A stretch of DNA of 64,000 nt from Trichostrongylus colubriformis (taxonomy: Eukaryota > Nematoda > Chromadorea > Rhabditida > Trichostrongylidae): assembly GCA_963978905.1 (NCBI GenBank), contig OZ022259.1:33910343-33974342 (forward strand), read 5' to 3'. Below are positions 33,798 to 45,100 of this stretch, piece by piece. The translations under genes were made by a program, and so were the position numbers. Under the pieces are notes generated by a model that saw nothing but the letters and a program-made list of their open reading frames with translations, made no database searches and was not told where the DNA came from. Position 1 is the first letter of the stretch; every line of letters starts with the position of its first letter.

Positions 33798-34888
33798 CTG
33801 CTCACACATAAGGCCATTGTTTCATAGATCCCTGAGCCCTATCTCCTTTATTCTCTTTGCTTTCGTCTACTGCTATACTATATTGAGGGAACAGCAATTT
33901 GGTGAACGCTGACTGGTAACGTCAGAACATCCTTCACAACATCCCATATTCCCGTTATTGGTGAGCACCCAGATCCATTAATTCTGTTGTTGTAGGACAG
34001 CAAGGAGGCGCAAAAGAGAAAAGTTGCTTTTCGACTCGGTTTTTGCGCTGTCGTCCTTGTGGCTATCAGTTTTGTTGTATTCATTGTTGCAACATCGATT
34101 GGATGGGTAAAAACATTGTGAGTTTTCATGAGAGTTAATATTGGATGTGGCGAGAATTAATTCATATGCTCTCATACTCAAGATTTTCATGTCATCTTCA
34201 AAAAAAAAAAACAGAGTAGAGTAAGTGGTGCTATCAGTGTTGGGAGGTACACAATTGGATGTTGTACAGTGACCTGCCTGCACATTATTCGCGATTGCAT
34301 GGACTTGGTTCGAGCATCGGAAACTCACTAAGCAAACATTTTTTTCATGTTAGAAGTTTTCCTGTTGCAAAGTGTTTCCACTGTTGGAGTGCCTGGCTTC
34401 TAGAAGAATGTTGAGTGTGTGTTAAATGGGGTCTAGTGGCAATAAAATGAGGGATCTTACGAGAAGATGCACACGACAGCAGCTTCCAATGGTACTGTAG
34501 TGATGAAGCAAGATATTCCTTCTTCTTTTTCCAAGCTCGGGTGAAAGTAGGTGATACCTGCCTGGCAGGCGCAAAATACTGCGAGCATCCGCCGTAAAAC
34601 CATGCTATAGCTTCATTCGAGATGCCGTTGCATGGACAGGGGAGGGGGGGGGGGGGGGTGAGTGGGGCATTACTGTGCTCACAGTCAGACGCTAGTTTCA
34701 CCCAAGCTCTTGGTTACGAACAATCCCTTCCTGTAGCTTACGCAAAAATATACACTTGAGTGTGCAGATTCACAATCACGAATGTCTTGATGTTCAGTCT
34801 GAAATTTTTTTTAGATAGCTGCTGATTATCGCCGCAGCCCGCGATGCAAAAGTTACTACTAGGATGCTGAGTAATGGGCAAAAGCTTT
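33798..34888. other. No gene recognised
   Basis: The only notable sequences are an A tract at about 34200-34211 and a long G tract at 34639-34658. Minus-strand open frames at 33978-34328 and 34345-34701 are featureless. Confidence 0.4.
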
Positions 34889-34972
34889 GGTGTCGGACGG
34901 GACTCGAACGCGCACTTCATGCTTTCCGTCCATATGTGCCAATCCAACACACTACCGACACCCCTTTCACCT
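34889..34972 (-). tRNA. tRNA-like sequence, probably a tRNA-derived repeat or pseudogene
   Basis: Read on the minus strand, the first and last eight bases pair perfectly (GGTGTCGG with CCGACACC). The 3' part contains GTTCGAGTCCC, a good B-box/T-loop, and the 5' part has TAGTGTGTTGGATTGGCAC, which resembles a D-arm/A-box. The T-stem has a mismatch, and I could not fold a clean anticodon arm. The downstream sequence (TTTTGCCCAT.ACTCAGCATCCTA) recurs in reverse orientation near 35160-35200, so a SINE-like origin is likely. Confidence 0.45.
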
Positions 34973-36493
34973 TAACTCAGCTTGTTAATTATATTTACCA
35001 TAGCATTCACACACATAACCTTTTGAGCCGGTAGGACAATATCGACATCGAACGGTGTAGGCGAAGGCTTGAGTAGATACTGATTTTTATATCTGCCAAT
35101 ATCTGCATGACTTTTAATAAAAATAACATATAAGCAAAAGCCTAATAGTTACTACTATCAAGTTTTTGCCCATAACTCAGCATCCTAATGGTAACTTAGC
35201 CTTCAATATTTTTGAAGTGCTCTCTCCCCCTCACTGCGATATGCGACTGCGATTGAATGATATCAGTTAATCGGTATCGATCAAGGTCATACTCTTACTC
35301 TCACCGTATGATGCGTGCAGTACTGCGGCTGATTAAACTAGGGTTGATAGAAGGTATCAGCGCGTCATATGGACGTCAGTGCTGATCGCCAATACGTCTT
35401 ACACCACCAAACGGCACGGCAAGCGTCATACACTGTGGGGCTACCCTCGTGTGAGATGCCTAAGCGTGTGAGAACTATGCGCCATCTTTTTGGAGAGATG
35501 GAGCTCTGAGAAGTATGTGTAACTGCAAGAAAGGAACTAACTAAGGTGTTTTGGGGCTATCCCAATGAGAGGCTAAGGAGGGGCTCAACGCGCTCCTTGA
35601 AAACTGGTTTTCCCATTGTATAAAAGGCTGCAATAGTATTGATCTCTTCACGAAGCCGTTGGGGCTGCAATAGTATCGATTTCCTCACAAAGCCTTGTCA
35701 TTCCGAGTAGAATGAAGGCATTAACATAAGATTCAGTGATATTATGTGATCATTAAACAGCTCCAACAACATATCACTGCATATCGCAGTACAGGAGTAA
35801 CAAATTTCACAAATGTGACGGGTTTTGAGTCAAATCCAATCAGAAGAACTAAAGCATGTCTTTAGGAGAAACGCATTCCCTAAGTTATACCTCACCTTGG
35901 ACCCAATTCGAATGACATAGAACAGGAAACAACCTCGACCCACAAGGCGGGATTACGGCAACAATTGTCCCAGAACAGCCTCCACACTTCACCAAGTCGC
36001 AGCAGTGACCTCTTAACAGCATAAATGTAAACCCGCTCGGCATTCCGTTAGGAGTGTTTCGAAGGGCATAGCCTTTAAACACTTCTAACGGATGCCCAAA
36101 GACCTACTCCGTACAACATATTCAATACTCGTGACTCTGAATTGACGAACGTTATGAACGATTTTCACGATATTCACCTGCGTCCGACGTGGTGATGCGC
36201 TGCCCATCGCCGTCTTCATGAGTGTGTAGAGCCCGATCTTATCAAATTCTGGAGGGTTATCATGAAATGTCTGTCTGATTTGAGCAGAATCCGTGGTGAT
36301 ACCTACATTATGGGCGATGATAGATATTATCAAGCGGTCAATACTTTCGCCGCATCCTGTGTAGGAGTACATGCATGAAACATATAGCTGACGTCAAGTT
36401 TTACCAAGCGACCCTACGAATACCAAAAATGAGCGGCTTGAACTCACTGATGGTAACGCATGCAGCTTCTCAACTGTGCAGATTTCAAGGTGT
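34973..36493. other. No certain gene
   Basis: Bases 35158-35200 repeat the tail of the tRNA-like element. Two minus-strand open frames (36085-36372, MYSYTGCGESIDR..., ending near a GTGAAT donor, and 35885-36082, ending near a GTGAGG donor) could be exons. They share no domain with anything I know, and their phases could not be confirmed. Confidence 0.3.
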
Positions 36494-37290
36494 TTTATTA
36501 CTATCCGTAACAAAGCGACATGTGCAAAAAGTCGTTACCCAAATTAAGGCTGCTCTTGCAACCGGGCAGCCTACTGGGTACGTCGATAAACTCACAAGTG
36601 GACGATATGAATGGGTTGCGCTTCGGATCCTGCAAAAAAAAACAAACATCGGCCCACTTTTGCATTTTTGCTCTCACTTTACTTTTCACACTTCATACAT
36701 ATATGTCTGCTTATGCCAAATGACTGTGATATTCGTTGAAAGCTTGCTAGGTTGACTTCTAATACGAGTTTGCAGCGAATTTAGGGATCTGATTTTTTCG
36801 AAGAATAGGGCCCCGTAGCGCTTGAGATTCCCTTTTTCCTGCTGCTTTGTGGTATGGTCTCCGCCAACCTCTTCCCCTTCCTTTGCTGCGCACGAACCTT
36901 CCAAATTGCTGTTATTCCTTACGAAACTGCGGTTTGCACAACCATGTGAGATAGATAAGTGAGCAGGTATCTGTATAAGTGTGAGGTACTGTAACGGCAA
37001 GACATTATTTTAGATTGATAATCCAATACCACCGAGTTGCTAGTTTCTTCGTAAATTGAGCGCTTCACTTTGTTCCATCCTATATCATACTTGACTGAAA
37101 TTAGATACTATTGGAACTACAAGTTCAATGTTGCACTTTTGGTGGCTGTTCTCTCTGTCGCCATAATGTGTTTTTCGATAACTGATTTATGTGGGGCATC
37201 CTCGGTCCAGAAAAATGGAATAATTTTCGAACTTGTGTAAGAAAATCACTAGCACAATCTTCCCAACGGTTGTTCTTTATCTCACTGCAA
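36494..37290 (-). CDS. Possible unrecognised gene, 3' exons only
   Basis: The most gene-like piece is a terminal exon at 36629-36501. It follows a long T tract and GCAG acceptor, begins DPKRNPFISS, contains three cysteines and ends LCYG-stop. AATAAA overlaps the next bases (36499-36494), which is compact but normal for nematodes. Upstream, TTCATTGCAG near 37286 precedes a frame with EIKNNRWEDCASDFL, and other AG/GT-bounded pieces lie between, for example near 37090 and 36797. I could not assemble a phase-consistent protein or recognise a family. Confidence 0.3.
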
Positions 37291-37329
37291 TGAAAGGAAC
37301 TTTTCACATCTGCGTATCTTGTGTTTCAG

Positions 37330-38185
37330 TTCATTCTTCGAAAATTTGTTTGGAACATCCATTCCTGACCATATTCTCAGACTTCCTGACTACGTAAGGC
37401 CACGTGCGTATTCAGTGTGACAGTTTTATAATTTTCTTTGTTTCGGAATTAGTGTGACAGCGAGTGAAGCAAAAAAGGTCCGTTCTCCGTTGTTTCACAC
37501 CGTGAGCTTGTTTGTGACCTTCCGAATCCACCACTAGGGATATGTCGAAGCTACGCAGTTCGGTGATATGTAGCAGTGATTAAATACTGCACCTGTAAGA
37601 AGAGCTCAGTTGCATGAACGTCGAGCAGCAAGGCGCTTTATTAGAAAGTTTGGAGAGCGCACTTAATCGCAGCTTGAATTACTCATGTTTCCTTGACTTC
37701 CTTACTTTCCCTCACAGCTAACATGAATTTCCTTCATAAGCGCCGAAATCAGCGCTATTTTGAATGTGACATTTCCATTCAAGATCATTCAAAAGCTAAT
37801 GCGCTGAATACATGATATACCAGCAACCACAAAAGAAGACATTCCCAGAGGTGTACCATTCAAGCGACTCGCAAAAATTGAAAGGCTTCGTTGAACTGGC
37901 GAGATTTGATGTGTTGCGATGTGACTCCCGAAGAAAGTCTGGTGTAGACGTTTGATTGGTCAATCTTCACGTGGCTTCAAAGCGAATGCACAATCAATAT
38001 GCTCTTAGGCCTACGAAGGGTAGAGTGTTGGACATGCTTTTCTACTTCAATGTGTGTGTGTTTTGTTCTGGGCGGACGTAAAGAAAATCCATTGTAAATT
38101 GATCATCAGTCGTAACATAGATCACGATTGACAATTTGCAGCTTTCGGAATATCGCATATTGATAACTCATGTAAATCGTTCTAG
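37330..38185. other. Upstream region of the aminopeptidase exons; no exon found
   Basis: The first recognised aminopeptidase exon begins at 38186 within a codon, so at least one earlier exon with the start codon must exist upstream. I could not identify it here. Confidence 0.4.
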
Positions 38186-39160
38186 TGACTTATAATTTGA
38201 AAATGAAGGTGTACTTACCATCGTATCCCGATGTACCGCCCGAAAAAGAAATGACGTTTGATGGAGAAGTGGATATCCTCGTAGAAGTGCTCGCTCCAAC
38301 GAATCTGATTATACTTCACATGCTCGACATAGCAATTAAGAATGTACATGTATCAATGGTGAGTTGACGCTGGTTAATAAGATCTCATCAAAAGCAGAGG
38401 CTTTCTCAGAACGGAGAAGATATATTCGTTAAACATAAGAGCATTGAAAGAATGGAGGTAGGAGTATTCCTATTGAGTTCTACGATTCCTGCAGATCAAC
38501 ATATCAGAGTCAAGGTGAGCACATTAGTAAAAGTATTTTCGGTACTCACTCACAACACTCTGCTCAGGAAGGGCTTGTACAGCCCATTTTACTATTGGAA
38601 TGACAAATTTGAATTACGATGACTGGTGGCGTTTCCAGTGGCTCGAGGGTGAGCGAATGGGGCTCGTAGAGCCTATAAGATGCGTCCATGTCCATCACTC
38701 ACGTCAGCCGTCGCTCACCTATCGATGCGTGTTGTTTGCTCATCGCTGTGTCTTCTTTCCCACTCCCCCTCCATGTTTTTCGTCTGGATTTTTGCCCCTT
38801 TTCGGAGTTCTGTAGTACCTGCCTGAAGATCTTGCTTTCTTGTGATCGAATGTGGTACTGTTTATTTCTTTCTACTGTTTACATGCACCTCCAGTTCCAT
38901 TTTCGTGTGTGGTATCTTCAGTCCTGCTTCCTGTGATTTCACGCATGATTAGGTCTGGTGGGCTAGTGGAGAAGCAGAGTTAATGCGAACCCTTGAACAT
39001 CGATGCTACTTGAATGGTGAAACAAGCATTCAAGAATTAGAAAAAGGTTAAGAATTTATTGTAAATAATTCTTTAAGGTGATCTATACAGGTGTTATTCA
39101 AAATGATAGATTGGGTGGTTTGTACAAGACTTCATACAAGGACATCGATGGGTCACTGAA
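38186..39160 (+). CDS. Aminopeptidase exons 1-4 of those found (N-terminal domain)
   Basis: These exons encode the start of the N-terminal beta domain. 38186-38358 includes [14 protein letters not shown] and [15 protein letters not shown]. 38410-38514 includes HIRVK. 38568-38648 reads well only in a frame with [13 protein letters not shown]. 39091-39160 has [14 protein letters not shown], typical of the loop before the CFDEP motif. Exon 3 is 81 bases, but the flanking phases require 79 or 82, and the phase inherited from exon 2 meets a stop. This is a one-base deletion, an assembly error or an unrecognised splice choice. Confidence 0.72.
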
Positions 39161-42100
39161 GTGAGTTTACTTTTCTGTATTCTATACAATGTTACATGTT
39201 TTTTTCTTCAAAGCAACGCCTATTTAATGAATTGAGAAGAGGTTATATACTGCTGTGGCCGTCTCAAATTTCTGGGCAGCAATGGAGCTTTCAAAGAACT
39301 TCACGCACGTTAAAATGAGCAGGATAGTTCACTGTTCTGTGCGAGGTGTAGTAGACGGAGGACTCTCTTGTGAGAATCCACGTCGGATCGTCACTGTAGC
39401 GTAACGGTTGGTCATTATCGCGCTAATGCCGCTCATATAATCGAGAAAGACAGAACCTACGAACTTGAAAACGACACTGTCGTGCGCGGTGACCCAATTT
39501 GAAAGTACTGGCAACGCCTTCCAACCAGCCACTCACGTCCAGTTCCACGTGGCTTGCAGTAGTGGTGATGGCTATGTGGCAAAAGAGGCTTCCAATAAGA
39601 TGGGTTGAGGCCGAATAAAAATAGCAGTTGAGCTATCGCACAGTACTGCGTGTATCGCACGGTGGAATTCCATGATGTGGTAATAGCCGACCTGGCCAAC
39701 AGATATCAAAGGAGTCTATACGGCCTGATTCCACAATGTGATGAGCAGTACTGAGCGCTAGCTCAAATGGTCTCTAAAAACAGGTGACGGTTGTGGCATA
39801 CGGTGAATAGGCCATCTCTTTGACGTGTTCTCCGTAAGTTCGTATTCATACTCGGCGCCGACACAGCTGCGTTCACAGGTGGCGAGGCAGAGTGGCATGG
39901 GGTAGTTGCAGAGACGACACAGGCAATGAAACAGGGTGGCAGGCGGAAACACAGAGAGACGCAGCCACAGCCTGCCGCCGACACCGCAATGAATGAAGGT
40001 CGCTCAACAGTTTACTCCAGAAATATTTTGAAAAGCGAGTAGACCGCTGTGCGAATATTGAAATGAAATAGGAGTGTGACATTCGACTTCAGTAGATTGG
40101 ATCTTTTCTGAGGAATGGATATATTTATTTTTGATTTTCTCTCAGGTTGAAAATTCATTTTTCTGAGTATTGTGTCACGGAAGCATCACCCAGTGATGAA
40201 TGAATTGTGTGGAATAGACTTGCTGCGGGGATGGGATTTACATGAACAAATTGTCCGAGTAACCTATGGCACAGGGTGAAAGGCCACAGGCTGTTAAAGT
40301 GTCGCAGACCGAGGGCAAAACCCATGTGTCTCAGTCTACATACGTCACTATCCGCTCCAAATGTCCTGTCACTGAATCTTGTAGTTTCGTTGGTGCTCCA
40401 GTCCTTGCCATCAACTCACAGCTTACTTTGCTCCGTTACATCTATGTTTTTTTTAGAATCGCCGCTGTGACTCATTTCGAGCCGAGCCATGCTCGTAGAA
40501 TGGTTCCTTGCTTCGATGAACCGGCTTTTAAGGCGAAGTGGACTGTTACGATAATCCATCCGGAGCGAACCACGGCTATTTCTAATGCAAAAGAGATCGA
40601 TACCATAAGGTAGGAAAAACTGAGATCTAACATAGGGTAGGAAAAACTGAGATCTTTTCCCTTATCTTGAATGTGCGCCATCCTCTTAGAATCGCAGCGC
40701 GACGTTTACAACTCTCGGCGGCCTTACTGAATGGCTCATTCAGGGTTTCACATTGCTGCACATGCATATTTGTTGCCGTCAAACCGTATCTTTTCTGCGG
40801 AGTAGTGTGTAGACCCAAGGCTGCATTCCCATTGTCCTGCAATACTTTCGTACAACAAACAAGCGTCCTCAGTTTTCATTTTCCTATATGTTGATCCGTT
40901 TCAGAGAGACAAATTTGCCCTGGAGAACAACCTCATTTGAGGAAACACCAAAAATGTCAACGTATATTCTTGCTATTGCTGTTAGCGAGTTCAAGTTCGT
41001 TGAAGGTCATACTAAGGCCGATGTGCGAGTATGCATTCTTGTGTTGTTAACTTTCCTTTAATGCTAGATTATCCAAACTTTTCTTCAGGTCAGAGTATGG
41101 TCACGCCCTGCAGCACTAAATAGAACTTCAAAGGATTTACCCACTGGCATTTGGTTCCTCGATTTTTACAACAGTCATTTTGGAATCAAGTATCCGCTAC
41201 CCAAATTAGGTTTGATGGATGATGCCTATCATTTTCATTCCATCAAACTTTGCTTGCTGAGTAATTGCTTGAACATATAGATATGGTTGCTGTTCCCGAC
41301 TTCTCAGCTGGTGCGATGGAAAATTGGGGACTGAATACTTACATGTGCGTTACCCGTCTAGAGTTTTTCTGCGATGTTGTTGAAGAAGTCATTCCATTTC
41401 AGTGAGAGTGTATTATGGAGCGACTCCCAATTTTCAGGGACCGTAACTGTAGCCCATGAGTTGGCTCATCAGGTTCTTTTCCTTGAAAAATAGATCATTC
41501 TTAATAAAAAGTCTAATCGTACTCATTGAAGGAATTTAGTTAAACTCCCTCACCATATTGTAGAAGTGTATGCCAAATTTGGAATCATGTTTAGCTTCTC
41601 CGAAATTACTGTATGCACTGCTTCGCTTGGATAAAATTCGTGGGATCGTTCACTACGGAAGTGCCCAGCTGTGCTGTGATGAGTGTCTGCTCGTAGTTCT
41701 GGGGCCGGAATGTGAGCTCAGCAGAGTGCCCCTAATGTACGAAGCTGCTTTGGCCTAAAACTCTGCATGTAAAAGAAGGCGGGACGTTAACTTATAACTC
41801 ATGACTATAACTATAGCTATGAAATATAACCTTTTGCTCCATTGAAATGGATGAGTACGCGTGTGAATCTGTCAGAGGCATCTAACATTCTATATAGTTC
41901 GTAGTGCGATTGTGATATCGCTGGTATTTCTCTTTGCTATACATAAGTTGTCACTGCAAGCTATCATCTTCTACGAATGTCAGCGAGCCGGCAGCATCAG
42001 CGTTGCAATGAGTAAGGACGCTGTCTTCCCAGCCACAGTGAATGAAATGATTAATCATGTCTTGGGTTTGGAGATATTGGGCTGAGAAACTGAGATCGAT

Positions 42101-45100
42101 TTGAACTGCTGGTGGAGTCGGTGAATGATAGTTCGCCTTCAGGAGAAATTCGACGACAGCATCCGGAAAATTGAGATGATGCTCATTTACAATTATAGAT
42201 TCTTTCTCTTCTAGCGGACTCGCTCACGACACGGTGGTGTGTTTTGGTTCCATGAGTTCCCCTCGAATAAACGAGTTCAAGTGCTCATGAAAGATTGGGA
42301 AGACCCTTACTTTGCGCCCAAATCTAAAATGGTATCTTACTAACCTGGTCATCGCGGAAAATAGAGAATCAGATTCTGCTGGGAAGGTTAAAGGAACTCA
42401 TGAGTGCCTATGGCGAAGACACTGTTCATCAGTTGATGATTGAAAGAGGTGTGAAAATAAAATTCTTGGAACTTCTCGGACACCCTATCAGGATCGTTTA
42501 GAGGCAGATCCTTAGAGCTGGCTCACCTGCTATAATGTTAATTTGCATTTCTCTTCTGGAAACGCAGCACAGAATTACTAACATAAGGCAGGGTAGGCGG
42601 GACCAGTGGAGAAGAGAACTGCGGGAAGGCATGATCAAAGCGTCGGCCTCAGGAATTGTGCATCCTTTGTAAACAGGATCACGACCGAATCATAACTGTG
42701 TGATAGACACCAAGATGGAGTACTGGGCACAGTAACCATGTATGCAGATTAGTAAGCAGTTTCTGAGCAGGATTATATCGCCTCACAAGTGATTTAAGCA
42801 ACCGCGTTGACAGGGACAGCAGGACCTAATCATTGCACCGAGCAAAGGGATTTGTATTAAGAATGCGAGGAACATCAGGGTTTGGCCCAGCACGGGCTCT
42901 AGCTATAGCACATTGCCACAAAAAGCAAGGGCAACATGCGCGAGGAGGATTCGATGTCAGGATTGCACCGAGTGAAGAACAGCGATCTTTAGAAAAGGAC
43001 GCTGAACATTTTGAGTCCTCCGAAGCGCTTAAGGTTATTTGAAAGGAGGCGGATGACATCACGATACTATGCAAGAAACGCACTGTGCTGCCATTCAAGC
43101 GTGCTGTAAAGCAGATAAAACTGTTTGTGCATGGTGGAATTCAGCGGTAGTGAAAAAGGAGAGGGACTCTGGCACGAGAAACGAAGCATAAAGGTCGTCT
43201 TACAAAAACTGTAAAAGATCTGTGAGGCAGTTGCAGTGAAAGCAAAGAATACGGAGATGGGTGCTTTGTGCGAGAAGTGGAAATGTGTGAAGGCACTCGA
43301 TAGGTTTACGCTGAAGACACATCGGCAGTGAAGATTGTGAAAAGCAGAAAGGGAGCCATATGGGGCGAAAGGTGATTGCGGAAGTACTTGGTAACTTTTA
43401 TACGCGGATGCCCCTTGTAAAAAAAATCCACAGATGGAGGAAATGGCTCCATCCCATCCTGGAGTTTTTTGGATTTTTTTAAGTGCTGGAGAAGGTAGAT
43501 GTACATTTGAATGATCGGTCCACTTTCGATGGTGTAGCAATAGAGGCATGAACTGCGTTCCTATAGTAAGGGGAGAGTGACTCCCCACCCCAAAGCAAAC
43601 TTCCGCTAAAGGCTAAACTAGGCGAGAAGAGATAAACCTTTACATTGTTCTGATTCTTAAAGAAGGAGGATACTACAGAATGCTTCATTTTTTACGCGAG
43701 AGTTTCAGTTTGCGAGACAGAGGTAAGTTTCTACAGCTTCGAATCGACTGGTCAATAGTATAGATTTTTGCCATTGATTTTCGACTGCGTTGAGGTCAAG
43801 CTCAGCGACCATACACGTGCTTAGATTACGACTTTTACTGGAGGTTGGATGTGCAGTTGATTTCACAAAGGAATTGCTGAATTCCGAGAAGTTTCCTTCT
43901 AATGGTCTACGTTTCAGCACTGTGTGATTCCACAATTCTGTTGAGAAAATCTAGTGACTTTTTGATTGAATTATGCTGTCCGTGTAATCGGTCAAGCGTA
44001 TCTATTGATGCGCGCGTCTATCAAACGGAAGTTACATTTCGGTCACTACAACTATGGGCCATTAAATTCTCTAAACGACACAGGTTGTGACAGGGAGGCA
44101 TGGCGGGTGGTTCAAAGTGATATCTTCTTAAAGCTGGTAAGAGACGTGGGAAACTATTGCATATCCGTGCATTCCCGGTCGGCAGCAGAGGGTTAGTGCT
44201 TACAGGAGTTATGTGAGATGGGACGGATCGAAGTTCGATGATTTGAAGTATGAATACTGATAAGAATAATACAATGCTTACGGCTGCAGTACACCCACTG
44301 TAGGCAGATTATGAAATACTTGCTGAATGAAAACTTTTGCTCCTATTCCGATATGACTAGAGGAATGTATCAGCCAACAACACTACCTCTAATTTTGTCA
44401 GGTGCTGAGTACCTATAGAGATGTGGTTAGCACAGATGAATGACTAGGTCAGCAGTGATTACTTTCGGTCGATCATTACTCACCCAGCGGTGAAACACAC
44501 TTCAGAGCTACTTCGAAAATACGAACGAAACTCTTCGAACGTTTCAATAATTTGAGCATTAGTAACTTGCTTTACCTATAATGACGGAAAAGCAGAATCA
44601 GATGGCAACTTTTCCATCGAAGTTTAGTGGCCCGCACTACTGCGCAAGCATGTCAGGCCGCCTTCACATTTTGCGGTGCCGACGGCAGGGTCAGACCGCC
44701 TTCACATTTTGTGACGGCGACAGGGTGTGGTTGCGAGTCTCTGTGTCTCCCCCTGTGCCACCCTGTGTCGTTGCCTGCGTTGTCTCTGCACCTTCCCTGC
44801 CACTCTGCCTCGCTGCTGGGAACGCAGCCACGTCCGACCAGCGCAAAGTATGAACAATGCCTTAGGCCCCATCAATCACGAAGTGCACGGGCGGAAAATT
44901 CGGTGCAGCGTCCGGCGTGCGACGTGATGGTGCTAGTCATGCGCGCCCCTTTGAATAGGTCCCGACCAATAATGATGCTGCCTTATTTCACATTGAATGC
45001 TTAAGCGGATATGCCTTATTCTAGACATGATCGCTTCGAATTCACTCTGGCTAATTTGTTGTAAGGCCTTCCAAGATTCACGGTCTTATTTATTTATTTA

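Larger units (their letters stand above)
41473..45079. other. Intron 9, left part: repeats, no exon
   Basis: This is the first half of a 6.9-kb intron. Apart from the RTE-like fossil and the dispersed repeat listed separately, nothing was recognised. Confidence 0.5.

Noticed and set aside
43067..43588. 173-codon minus-strand open frame
   Set aside because: It has no domain, and the opposite strand is purine-rich, which removes stop codons from this strand. It overlaps a weak LINE fossil.
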